NCBI RefSeq assembly: GCF_023016285.1
Contig: NZ_CP095413.1
Location: 2,914,001-2,978,000, forward strand
DNA from: Muricauda sp. SCSIO 64092
GTDB taxonomy: Bacteria; Bacteroidota; Bacteroidia; Flavobacteriales; Flavobacteriaceae
Direction: 5' to 3'
DNA: 64,000 nucleotides
In this document: positions 50,247-57,955 of the stretch, piece by piece
Position numbering within the stretch: the first letter of the stretch is position 1
Layout: every line of letters starts with the position of its first letter
The notes under the pieces: generated by a model
What the model saw: only the letters and a program-made list of their open reading frames with translations
What the model was told of the DNA's origin: nothing
Databases searched by the model: none
Made by a program: the position numbers and the translations under genes

Positions 50247-50876
50247 ATGACCCAATTGTTGATTCTTTTCATGGCGACACTAATTGCCGCAGTGATGGCC
50301 TCTGCCCCTCCTGGGCTTTTGAATGTCAATGCCGCAAAAATTAGTGTTGAGAAGGGAAGGAAGAATGGAATTATGTTTAGCTTGGGGATTGCGGTAATGG
50401 TGATGTTTCAGGCCTATCTGGCCGTTCGGATTGCCAAGTTCCTGTCCAGAAATCCGGAAATCATAGCGTGGCTGATGAAGGCCGCAGTACTGATTTTTGC
50501 CGTATTGGCAGTTTTTTTCCTTATCAAAGCCTCGAAAAGTGCAAAAGAGCCCGTGACCTTGGAAAAAGGTGATATGCGGAACAGTTTTACCAAGGGAATG
50601 TTTTTGGCAGCATTGAATTTGCTTCAAATTCCTTTTTATAGTGGATTGAATACATTTTTCCATACCCAGGGCATTATGAACTATGAGATTCTGGATGAAG
50701 TCCTGTTTATTTTGGGTGCCGGATTGGGTACTTTTTTAGTGATGTATTCCTATGTCCTGTATTTCAATAAATTGGAAAACAACACCAATACGTTTTCAAA
50801 AAATTCCAACTATATCCTAAGTGGTCTAATGATCTTGTTATTGATCATTACCCTAATACGAATTTCTTATGAGTAG
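50247..50876 (+). CDS. LysE family transporter
   Basis: A 209-residue membrane protein with six hydrophobic segments of the LysE/RhtB exporter family. The N-terminus has the family signature ASAPPGLLNVNAAKISVEKG (residues 19-38). Members export amino acids or similar small molecules; substrate unknown here. It starts 3 bp after trmB and overlaps the following gene by 8 bp. Confidence 0.88.
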   Translation: MTQLLILFMATLIAAVMASAPPGLLNVNAAKISVEKGRKNGIMFSLGIAVMVMFQAYLAVRIAKFLSRNPEIIAWLMKAAVLIFAVLAVFFLIKASKSAKEPVTLEKGDMRNSFTKGMFLAALNLLQIPFYSGLNTFFHTQGIMNYEILDEVLFILGAGLGTFLVMYSYVLYFNKLENNTNTFSKNSNYILSGLMILLLIITLIRISYE

Positions 50877-51204
50877 CACCGAAACCCCCAATTTCTTTGA
50901 CAAGGTTTATGAAGTGGCCCAGCAAATTCCCTACGGAAGGGTGACATCCTATGGGGCCATTGCCAAGTATTTGGGCGCAGCACGCAGTGCCAGAATGGTA
51001 GGTTGGGCCATGAACAATTCCGTGGGGAAAGATGTCCCGGCACATCGGGTAGTGAATAGGGTGGGTGTTTTAACGGGAAAACATCATTTTGATGGGACCA
51101 ATTTAATGCAGCAACTATTGGAAAATGAAGGCATAAAAGTAGTGGATAACCAAATTGTGGATTTCCAAAAACACTTTTGGGATCCGGCCAAAGAGTTGAT
51201 GTAA
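50869..51204 (+). CDS. Alkyltransferase-like protein (MGMT family without the active-site Cys)
   Basis: A 111-residue protein matching the DNA-binding domain of O6-alkylguanine-DNA methyltransferase, including YGRVTSYGAIAKYLGAARSAR (the helix-turn-helix with the Arg finger). At the acceptor site the normal PCHRV motif reads VPAHRVV, so the alkyl-accepting Cys is Ala. This is the ATL class, which binds O6-alkylguanine and signals to nucleotide excision repair instead of removing the alkyl group. It overlaps the LysE gene by 8 bp and is the last gene of the unit. Confidence 0.92.
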   Translation: MSSTETPNFFDKVYEVAQQIPYGRVTSYGAIAKYLGAARSARMVGWAMNNSVGKDVPAHRVVNRVGVLTGKHHFDGTNLMQQLLENEGIKVVDNQIVDFQKHFWDPAKELM

Positions 51205-51235
51205 AAACATCACCTTGAGTGAAGTATAAATATTT

Positions 51236-52546
51236 TTATGACAGCAATGTGTCAAAATCTTCGCCTTTCCAGTAGTTTGAAGATTTTTTATTGATAGCAA
51301 TCTTTTTAAGATAGCCTTTTCTTGCTAATTCATCTAAATCTGTTCTAGCAGTTTGGTTGGTGATGGAAAAAACATTTTCTATTTCTTTGACCGTAAAATT
51401 TCGGGTCGAATCCTTTTCTGCCCATTGCAAAATTTGGGCCTGACGGTCATTGATGCCAGATATTTTTAAGAACTTGGTTAAATCTTGCTGTTGTTTCCTT
51501 TTTTTGGCCATATATTTCTTTAAGTCCTCGAAGGCCTTTGTTAGGACCCTTACCTGATAATGGATAAAATAGGTGACATCCATATCATCGTTTTCGGTGT
51601 AGAGGTAAGCTTTTTCATATTGCGTTTTGGTCTCCATGATGACACGAGATATAGAAAGATATTCTGCAAGCCAGTAGCCGTTTTGAAGCAAATGCCAATA
51701 AAATATGGCTCTTGCCGTTCTTCCGTTTCCATCATAAAATGGATGGATGTAACCAATTAAAAAATGAAGAATAGAAGCTTTAACAATAGGATGGACAAAG
51801 TTTTCCTTTGGGTTTTCATTAAAGAAAATGCAAAATGAGGACATTAGGCTTTTTAGTTCTTCAGGCTTTGGGGGCGTATGTACAATCTCTCCCGTGATTT
51901 CATTTTTTACATGAATGTCATTGGAGGTTCTTAAAATGCCTACATGTTCTTTTTCTAGGGTGTTTTTTGTGACAATAGCGTGGATTTCAAAAAGTCTTTC
52001 TAAAGAAATGGTTTCGTTTTGATGCTTACTAATATATTGAATAGCCTCATAGTTGTTCAGAATCATCTGTTCTGATTTGTTTCTAGGCTTCTTTTTCTTG
52101 CGCAACATTTCCTTTGCTTTAATTCTGGTAGTAGTTGCACCTTCTATCATAGAAGAAAAAATAGATTCTTCCATTAAAGCATTCTTAAGATATTGTTGCT
52201 TATCTAAATCCGAAAGCAGCTGTTCTTTTTGAATTCCTGCACCAAAGTTGAAGTCTAAATAATGCAGCGGTTGATTTAATGAGTTATTACTAGTATGATA
52301 AAAATTGATGTTTGTGCTATGACCTCTAAGCTCAAGAGTTTTCTTAGCCATTGCTCTTTTACTTTTTATTATTTGCCAAGCAGCTTCTGAATCTATATCC
52401 CTAAACTTCAAATACTTGATTTTGTCCCAATAAAGATATTCGACCTCGACTTTTTTAAAAGTAGGGTCGTCAAATTCAGCTAACTCTATGCTCTCTGGGA
52501 AAACAAAATCTGTTTCAAAATCAAATACTGGTGCTTTTATAATCAT
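51236..52546 (-). CDS. Fic family protein with N-terminal inhibitory helix and C-terminal winged helix
   Basis: A 436-residue Fic protein, likely to AMPylate (or otherwise modify) a target hydroxyl with ATP. The active-site motif HPFYDGNGRTAR is at 268-279 and is complete. The inhibitory pattern (S/T)xxxE(G/N) is in SSMIEGATTT (131-140), making it a class II, self-inhibited Fic. A helix-turn-helix near the C-terminus (NVFSITNQTARTDLDELARK) suggests DNA binding. Upstream lie two nearly identical palindromes, consistent with autoregulation. Base composition is more AT-rich than the neighbours, hinting at transfer. It is convergent with the alkyltransferase-like gene. Confidence 0.93.
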   Translation of the reverse strand: MIIKAPVFDFETDFVFPESIELAEFDDPTFKKVEVEYLYWDKIKYLKFRDIDSEAAWQIIKSKRAMAKKTLELRGHSTNINFYHTSNNSLNQPLHYLDFNFGAGIQKEQLLSDLDKQQYLKNALMEESIFSSMIEGATTTRIKAKEMLRKKKKPRNKSEQMILNNYEAIQYISKHQNETISLERLFEIHAIVTKNTLEKEHVGILRTSNDIHVKNEITGEIVHTPPKPEELKSLMSSFCIFFNENPKENFVHPIVKASILHFLIGYIHPFYDGNGRTARAIFYWHLLQNGYWLAEYLSISRVIMETKTQYEKAYLYTENDDMDVTYFIHYQVRVLTKAFEDLKKYMAKKRKQQQDLTKFLKISGINDRQAQILQWAEKDSTRNFTVKEIENVFSITNQTARTDLDELARKGYLKKIAINKKSSNYWKGEDFDTLLS

Positions 52547-52557
52547 TGGTTCGCAAT

Positions 52558-52588
52558 TTTGTCCTAATTTTTCAAAAATTAGGACAAA
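52558..52588. promoter_or_regulatory. Palindromic operator-like site 1 upstream of fic
   Basis: A perfect 15-1-15 palindrome with arms TTTGTCCTAATTTTT and complement, centred on 52573. Its near edge is 11 bases from the fic ATG at 52546, so it covers the ribosome binding site. It shares the core CCTAATTTTTCAAAAATTAGG with site 2. Confidence 0.75.
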
Positions 52589-52611
52589 TCATTATGTTTC
52601 AAAAATACACT

Positions 52612-52646
52612 AAAATATCCTAATTTTTCAAAAATTAGGATATTTT
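52612..52646. promoter_or_regulatory. Palindromic operator-like site 2 upstream of fic
   Basis: A perfect 17-1-17 palindrome with arms AAAATATCCTAATTTTT and complement, centred on 52629, 56 bp from the centre of site 1. The two sites share a 21-base core and differ in the flanks, as expected for two operators of one dimeric regulator. Confidence 0.75.
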
Positions 52647-52656
52647 GTTGTTTTCG

Positions 52657-52674
52657 AGCTGTTTCAAAACAGCT
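52657..52674. promoter_or_regulatory. AGCTGTTT-CA-AAACAGCT dyad upstream of mrp
   Basis: A perfect 8-2-8 inverted repeat in the spacer between the Fic palindromes and the mrp gene. It could be an operator for mrp or fic. It resembles neither Fic site. Confidence 0.35.
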
Positions 52675-52830
52675 GCCCATCCCTATTTTAGCAAACATTT
52701 AGCTTTTGCTCTGCGTTGATTTTCAATCTTCAAGCTTCCCTATCTAACAGCTTCGCCGTATCTTTACCCCTTGAAATATGTTTAAAAAAACAGGTTAAAA
52801 GTAATCTGTTGTCAACAGTTCAAATACAAT

Positions 52831-53976
52831 ATGAAGTTTACAAAAAAGGAAGTTTTTGCAGCTTTGGAACATATTACCGTACCCGGGGAGGGGCAGAATA
52901 TGGTGGAGAGTGGTGCGGTGACCAACGTACAGGTTTTTGGGGATGAGGTGGAAGTGGATATCACCATTAAAAATCCGAGTTTGCAGGCCAGAAAGAAAAC
53001 CGAAGTGGAAATCCTAAAGATCATCCACGAAAAGGTCTATGCGAAAGCAAAGATCAAGGTCAACTTAAAGGTGGATGCACCTGCTAAGCCCAAGGTCAAT
53101 CAAATAAAAGGGAAGCCCATTCCCGGAATCAACAATATCATTGCAGTGGCATCCGGTAAAGGTGGTGTGGGAAAATCAACCGTAACGGCAAACCTGGCGG
53201 TCACCCTTGCCAAAATGGGCTTTAAAGTGGGCTTATTGGACACGGACATTTATGGTCCCTCCATGCCCATTATGTTCGATGTTGCCCAAGAACGTCCACT
53301 TTCGGTAAAGGTTGACGGTAAAAATAAAATGAAACCCGTAGAAAATTATGGGGTAAAAATGTTGTCCATTGGTTTTTTCACCCAACCCAATCAAGCTGTG
53401 ATTTGGAGGGGTCCTATGGCCAGTAAAGCCTTAAACCAAATGATTTTTGATGCCCATTGGGGGCAATTGGACTTCTTATTGTTGGACTTACCTCCCGGGA
53501 CTGGGGATATTCACCTGAGTATCATGCAATCACTGCCCGTAACCGGGGCCGTTGTTGTCAGTACCCCACAGGAAATTGCCTTGGCGGATGCCCGAAAAGG
53601 GGTGGCCATGTTCCAACAAGAATCCATAAATGTTCCCGTACTGGGGATTGTGGAAAATATGGCCTATTTTACCCCTGCGGAACTTCCTGAAAACAAATAT
53701 CATATCTTTGGTAAGGATGGAGCCAAGAATTTGGCCCAGGATTTGAACGTACCTTTCTTGGGGGAAATCCCGTTGGTACAGAGTATTAGGGAGGCCGGGG
53801 ATGTGGGAAGGCCCGCAGCCCTGCAAACGGCAACCCCAACAGAAGAAGCTTTTGAGGAACTCACAAAAAATGTGGTGCAGGAACTGGTAAACAGAAACAA
53901 GGAACTGCCTCCAACGGAAGCGATAAAAATTACAACAATGGCGGGATGTTCCGCTATTAAAAAGAAACGAATATGA
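52831..53976 (+). CDS. Mrp/NBP35 family iron-sulfur carrier ATPase
   Basis: A 381-residue P-loop ATPase that assembles or carries Fe-S clusters (ApbC/Mrp). Residues 1-75 are a MIP18/DUF59-like domain. The deviant Walker A GKGGVGKS is at 109-116, followed by LLDTDIYGPSMP and LLLDLPPGTGD (Walker B-like). The protein overlaps the nfu gene by 4 bp (ATGA), which places it in one unit with the NifU-type protein and the ferredoxin system. Confidence 0.95.
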   Translation: MKFTKKEVFAALEHITVPGEGQNMVESGAVTNVQVFGDEVEVDITIKNPSLQARKKTEVEILKIIHEKVYAKAKIKVNLKVDAPAKPKVNQIKGKPIPGINNIIAVASGKGGVGKSTVTANLAVTLAKMGFKVGLLDTDIYGPSMPIMFDVAQERPLSVKVDGKNKMKPVENYGVKMLSIGFFTQPNQAVIWRGPMASKALNQMIFDAHWGQLDFLLLDLPPGTGDIHLSIMQSLPVTGAVVVSTPQEIALADARKGVAMFQQESINVPVLGIVENMAYFTPAELPENKYHIFGKDGAKNLAQDLNVPFLGEIPLVQSIREAGDVGRPAALQTATPTEEAFEELTKNVVQELVNRNKELPPTEAIKITTMAGCSAIKKKRI

Positions 53977-54212
53977 CAGCGGAAGAAATACATACTAACG
54001 TAGAGAAAGCCTTGGATGAGATTCGTCCCTTCCTACAAAGTGACGGGGGTGATATCTCATTGGTTTCCATTGATAACGGTACTTCGGTAAAAGTGAAGCT
54101 GGAGGGGAACTGTATTGGATGCTCAGTTAATCAAATGACCTTGAAAAGCGGGGTGGAAATGACCATAAAAAAATACGCCCCTCAAATTGAGGAAGTAATT
54201 AATCTGAGCTAA
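53973..54212 (+). CDS. NifU-like (Nfu) Fe-S scaffold domain protein, 79 aa
   Basis: A small Fe-S carrier with the C-terminal NifU domain only. The cluster-binding CxxC is C47-IG-C50 in GNCIGCSVNQMTLK. The start overlaps the mrp stop in an ATGA. Together they point to Fe-S cluster delivery for the downstream ferredoxin and reductase. Confidence 0.94.
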   Translation: MTAEEIHTNVEKALDEIRPFLQSDGGDISLVSIDNGTSVKVKLEGNCIGCSVNQMTLKSGVEMTIKKYAPQIEEVINLS

Positions 54213-54276
54213 GTCGAGTATTTCCCATTGGACCAAGATGTTCAAAACCTTGGATTTGCCCTAATTTATTTAACGT

Positions 54277-55338
54277 ATGATTAAAACCGATATCTTGATT
54301 ATTGGTGCAGGCCCTGTGGGGCTTTTTGCCGTTTTTGAAGCAGGACTCTTAAAGTTAAAATGCCATTTGATCGATGCTTTACCCCAGCCCGGCGGTCAAT
54401 GTGCAGAGATTTATCCCAAAAAACCAATCTATGATATTCCTGGTTTTCCTGAGATATTGGCTGGGGATTTGGTCGATAATCTAATGGAACAGATAAAACC
54501 ATTTCAGCCGGGATTTACTTTGGGGGAACGGGCAGATACCATTGAAAAACAGGAAGACGGCAGCTTTGTGGTGACCACCAACAAAGGAACCAAACACCAT
54601 GCCCCTATCGTTGCCATTGCCGGAGGGCTGGGAAGTTTTGAACCCAGGAAGCCACAATTACAGTACTTATCAAAATATGAGGATAATGGGGTAACCTATA
54701 TTATTCGGGATCCGGAGGTTTATCGGGATAAAAAGGTCCTTATCGCGGGCGGCGGCGACTCTGCTTTGGATTGGTCAATCTTCCTGGCCGATGTGGCAAA
54801 GGAAATCACCCTGGTACACAGACGGAACGAATTCCGGGGAGCACTCGATTCGGTTGAAAAGGTACAGGAATTAAAAAACAAGGGTAGAATTAACTTAATT
54901 ACCCCGGCCGAGGTTGTCTCGTTGGAAGGCAATGGGGTATTGGAAGCAGTTTATGTGCGCAAGAACAATAACCCAAGGGAGGATATGAGAATTGAGGTGG
55001 ATAATTTTGTTCCGCTTTTTGGACTTTCCCCAAAACTGGGTCCAATAGCCGATTGGGGCCTGGAAATTGAAAAGAATGCCATTAAGGTTGATAATGCCCT
55101 CGATTATCAAACCAATATTCCTGGCATTTACGCCATTGGCGACGTAAATACCTATCCGGGGAAGCTAAAGTTGATCCTTTGCGGTTTTCATGAGGCAACG
55201 TTGATGTGCCAAAGTGCCTATCAACGCATTTTTCCGGATAAAAAGTATGTAATGAAATATACCACTGTGGGTGGTGTGGAAGGATTTGATGGTAGTAAGA
55301 AAGAAGCCCCAAAGGCTGTGGTGAAAGCAATTGAATAG
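54277..55338 (+). CDS. Ferredoxin--NADP+ reductase, thioredoxin reductase-like type
   Basis: A 353-residue FAD/NAD(P)-binding enzyme like Bacillus YumC. The FAD motif IIGAGPVGLFAVFEAG (8-23) begins the protein; ALPQPGGQCAEIYPKKPIYD is characteristic; the NADPH motif is IAGGGDSALDWSIFL with HRR at LVHRRNEFRG; and the C-terminal FAD strand reads IPGIYAIGDV. It lacks the CxxC of thioredoxin reductase. It likely passes electrons to the 2Fe-2S ferredoxin downstream, although an S23-type gene now lies between them. Confidence 0.93.
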   Translation: MIKTDILIIGAGPVGLFAVFEAGLLKLKCHLIDALPQPGGQCAEIYPKKPIYDIPGFPEILAGDLVDNLMEQIKPFQPGFTLGERADTIEKQEDGSFVVTTNKGTKHHAPIVAIAGGLGSFEPRKPQLQYLSKYEDNGVTYIIRDPEVYRDKKVLIAGGGDSALDWSIFLADVAKEITLVHRRNEFRGALDSVEKVQELKNKGRINLITPAEVVSLEGNGVLEAVYVRKNNNPREDMRIEVDNFVPLFGLSPKLGPIADWGLEIEKNAIKVDNALDYQTNIPGIYAIGDVNTYPGKLKLILCGFHEATLMCQSAYQRIFPDKKYVMKYTTVGGVEGFDGSKKEAPKAVVKAIE

Positions 55339-55356
55339 GTTCCAGTTGGCAGGAGT

Positions 55357-55755
55357 AAGGAATTAGAAAGAAGAAATGGCTGTAAAAAGGTTTGAAGACT
55401 TGATCGTTTGGCAAAAAGCCCAGGATTTCGCAGTTCTTATATACTCGAATTTCCCCATGGTAAAAGATTATGCCTTTAAAGATCAAATAACCAGAGCTTC
55501 TTTATCTATTTCCAATAATATTGCAGAAGGATTTGACAGGAAGACCAATCTTGATTTTACAAGATTTTTATATATAGCGGTTAGTTCCAACAGTGAAGTA
55601 AGGTCTATGTTGTGCCTATCAGAAAGACTAGGTTATTTAACTACTGAATTAATGGGAGAATTTCTGGACAAGTCAACTGAAATTGCAAGAATGATTTTTG
55701 GACTTATACAATCCATGAAAGAAACCAATTCCTAACCCCTTTTTCCTAATTCCTT
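55357..55755. other. Inverted-repeat-flanked cassette carrying the four-helix-bundle gene
   Basis: AAGGAATTAG (55357-55366) just left of the S23-type ORF recurs exactly as its complement CTAATTCCTT at 55746-55755. The right flank also repeats TTCCTAA more than once. This resembles intervening sequences of 23S rRNA genes, where S23 ORFs sit between inverted repeats, but here it is in a protein-gene cluster. Confidence 0.5.
55376..55735 (+). CDS. Four helix bundle protein (S23/IVP family)
   Basis: A 119-residue all-helical protein of the S23 family. FEDLIVWQKAQDFAVLIY, DQITRASLSISNNIAEGF and SSNSEVRSMLCLSERLGYL are the conserved helices. Relatives are encoded inside intervening sequences of 23S rRNA genes, and free copies are scattered in Bacteroidota. 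Function unknown; RNA binding is suspected in the family. It interrupts the ferredoxin reductase-ferredoxin pair and is bordered by inverted repeats, so it is probably a recent insertion. Confidence 0.92.
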   Translation: MAVKRFEDLIVWQKAQDFAVLIYSNFPMVKDYAFKDQITRASLSISNNIAEGFDRKTNLDFTRFLYIAVSSNSEVRSMLCLSERLGYLTTELMGEFLDKSTEIARMIFGLIQSMKETNS

Positions 55756-55765
55756 TATAATAGAA

Positions 55766-56095
55766 ATGGATATCAAAATAAAAATAACCGATAGGGAAGG
55801 TATACTTCACGAGGTTGAAGCCCCGACCGATATGAACATGAACCTAATGGAAGTAGTTCGTTCGTATGAACTGGCCCCGGAAGGTACTATTGGGATTTGT
55901 GGCGGTATGGCCATGTGTGCGTCCTGTCAATGCTATATTAGATCGGAACATGAACTTCCAGAAAAATCGGATGATGAGGAAGCCATGCTGGCCGAAGCAT
56001 TCAATGTTGAGGAGAGTTCAAGGTTGGGATGTCAAATTCCCATATCACCGGAACTTGAGGGACTGGAGGTAGAGTTGGCACCTGAGGAACTTTAA
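55766..56095 (+). CDS. 2Fe-2S ferredoxin, adrenodoxin type
   Basis: A 109-residue electron carrier. The cluster ligands are C45, C51, C54 and C89, spaced C-x5-C-x2-C ... C, with GICGGMAMCASCQCYI as the core. It resembles adrenodoxin/putidaredoxin-type ferredoxins. Partner is probably the reductase at 54277. The stop overlaps the convergent ABC gene by 4 bp. Confidence 0.94.
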   Translation: MDIKIKITDREGILHEVEAPTDMNMNLMEVVRSYELAPEGTIGICGGMAMCASCQCYIRSEHELPEKSDDEEAMLAEAFNVEESSRLGCQIPISPELEGLEVELAPEEL

Positions 56096-57831
56096 ATCCT
56101 CGCTTGATAGGTAAATAGATTATAATATCTACCCTTGGATGCAATAAGGTCATCATGGGTCCCCTTTTCGGCAATACGCCCATCTTCAATCACTAGAATT
56201 TGGTCCGCCTTACGAATGGTACTTAGGCGGTGGGCAATAACAAAAGTAGTCCGCCCTTTGGTCAGTTCCGCCAAACTTTTTTGGATCAACGCTTCACTTT
56301 CCGTGTCCAAGCTCGATGTAGCTTCGTCCAAAATCAAAATTCTAGGATTTGCCAAAACGGCACGGGCTATGGCAATACGTTGCCTCTGCCCCCCGGAAAG
56401 CTTTACCCCCCGCTCACCGATCAACGTATCCAGACCATCGTCGAACCGGTCGGTAAACTCATTGACATAGGCTGCTTTTACCGCAGCGTCCAATTCTTCC
56501 TCTGAGGCGTTGGGCCTTGGAAATAGAATATTCTCACGAATGGGTCCTTCAAATAAAAAATCGTCCTGTAGGACCACTCCCAAAAACCTCCGGAAACTGG
56601 TCAGGTCTACTTGGGATAAATCTTTTCCGTCTATGGTAATCGTGCCCGAATCCGGATTCAAAAAACTGGCCGCCAAGCCTGCAATGGTACTTTTTCCAGA
56701 ACCGGAACTTCCCACCAGGGCGATTACTTGGCCCGCCCTAACGTTAAAACTGATATTGTGCAGCACTTCCTTATCTTCTTCATAAGCGAAGGAAACATTT
56801 TTAAATACCATATTGCCATGGATGCCTTCCAAGGTAATGGTTCGGTCTTTTTCCTTGGCTTCCGCAGTTTTGTTCATCAATTCCTCGGTACGGTCAAGAC
56901 CGGCCAGGGCCTCGGTCAGTTGACTGCCAATATTGCTCATTTGTACGATTGGGGCCACCATAAGTGCCAATAAGAAGGTAAATTCAAAATATTCACCGGT
57001 GGTGAGTTCACCTTGCATCATCTCATAACCACCATAGCCCATCATAATACCTGTTGTGGCAAGTCCGAGGAGAAAAGTTGAGGAACTGGTCATTACGGCC
57101 GTAGCCGTTAAGCTCTTCTTTACATTTTGATACAGTCGTTCCACCCCGCTTTCAAAGACCCTTGCTTCTTGTTCTTCCGCATTGAACCCTTTGATGACCC
57201 GTATACCCCCCAAGGTCTCGGTCAGCCTACCTTTTACTTCCGCGTTGATTTTTCCCCGTTCCCGAAAAACAGGTCTAATGATTTTAAAGGCCTTCAAGGC
57301 AATGATTGAAAAAACCACTAGGGGGATAAAGGTCAATAAGGTCATTTCCGGACTGATCCGAAGTAGTAAGATTAAGGAAACCACAGCCGTAATACTACCC
57401 CCTACCAATTGTACCAATCCAGTACCGACTAAATTTCGTATGCCTTCCACATCGCTCATGATTCGGGAGACCAAAGCACCGGATTTGGTATTGTCAAAAA
57501 AGCGGATGGGCAAGGAAAGCACCTGTTTCTGTACCTGTGCCCTAAGCTCGGAAATCATGTACTGGGCCTGTATGCTCAGGACTTTGGTCAATAAAAAGGA
57601 CATAATGGCTTGGATCAAGAAGGAAAGAATCACTACGGCTACCAAGATTTTCAAAAACCCGTAGTCCTTATTTGGAACCACATCATCCAAAAAATACCGA
57701 AGGGACACCGGAGGGATAAAACTTGCGCCCTTGTTTATTACAATCAATAATAGACCTAGGAACACCAAATTCCTTCTGGGCCAAATAATAGTTTTAAACG
57801 CCTTTAGGACGCTTACTTTTTTCTCTGCCAT
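56092..57831 (-). CDS. ABC transporter, MsbA-like permease/ATPase
   Basis: A 579-residue half-transporter from the ATG at 57831 (a TTG seven codons earlier is not needed). Six membrane segments lie at about 20-300, and the ATPase is fully canonical: Walker A GSSGSGKST, signature LSGGQRQRIAIARA, Walker B ILILDEATSSLD and switch His in VIAHRLST. It is probably a lipid or drug exporter. Unlike the ABC protein at 7697, all catalytic residues are intact, which makes it a useful in-window comparison. Confidence 0.95.
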   Translation of the reverse strand: MAEKKVSVLKAFKTIIWPRRNLVFLGLLLIVINKGASFIPPVSLRYFLDDVVPNKDYGFLKILVAVVILSFLIQAIMSFLLTKVLSIQAQYMISELRAQVQKQVLSLPIRFFDNTKSGALVSRIMSDVEGIRNLVGTGLVQLVGGSITAVVSLILLLRISPEMTLLTFIPLVVFSIIALKAFKIIRPVFRERGKINAEVKGRLTETLGGIRVIKGFNAEEQEARVFESGVERLYQNVKKSLTATAVMTSSSTFLLGLATTGIMMGYGGYEMMQGELTTGEYFEFTFLLALMVAPIVQMSNIGSQLTEALAGLDRTEELMNKTAEAKEKDRTITLEGIHGNMVFKNVSFAYEEDKEVLHNISFNVRAGQVIALVGSSGSGKSTIAGLAASFLNPDSGTITIDGKDLSQVDLTSFRRFLGVVLQDDFLFEGPIRENILFPRPNASEEELDAAVKAAYVNEFTDRFDDGLDTLIGERGVKLSGGQRQRIAIARAVLANPRILILDEATSSLDTESEALIQKSLAELTKGRTTFVIAHRLSTIRKADQILVIEDGRIAEKGTHDDLIASKGRYYNLFTYQARI

Positions 57832-57955
57832 GCCGTTGTAAAAGAGCTGCAAGTTAGTTTAAAAATAGACCAAATGGACAGGTGATATGGCCGGGGGTTT
57901 TTAAGATGGGATGGGAGTGTTATCTTTAAAGCAGTGAAATGTATAAATCTTAACT

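Noticed and set aside
52558..52646. Twin palindromes as phage or integron attachment sites
   Set aside because: There is no integrase or phage gene near them, and their position at the Fic start is better explained by regulation.
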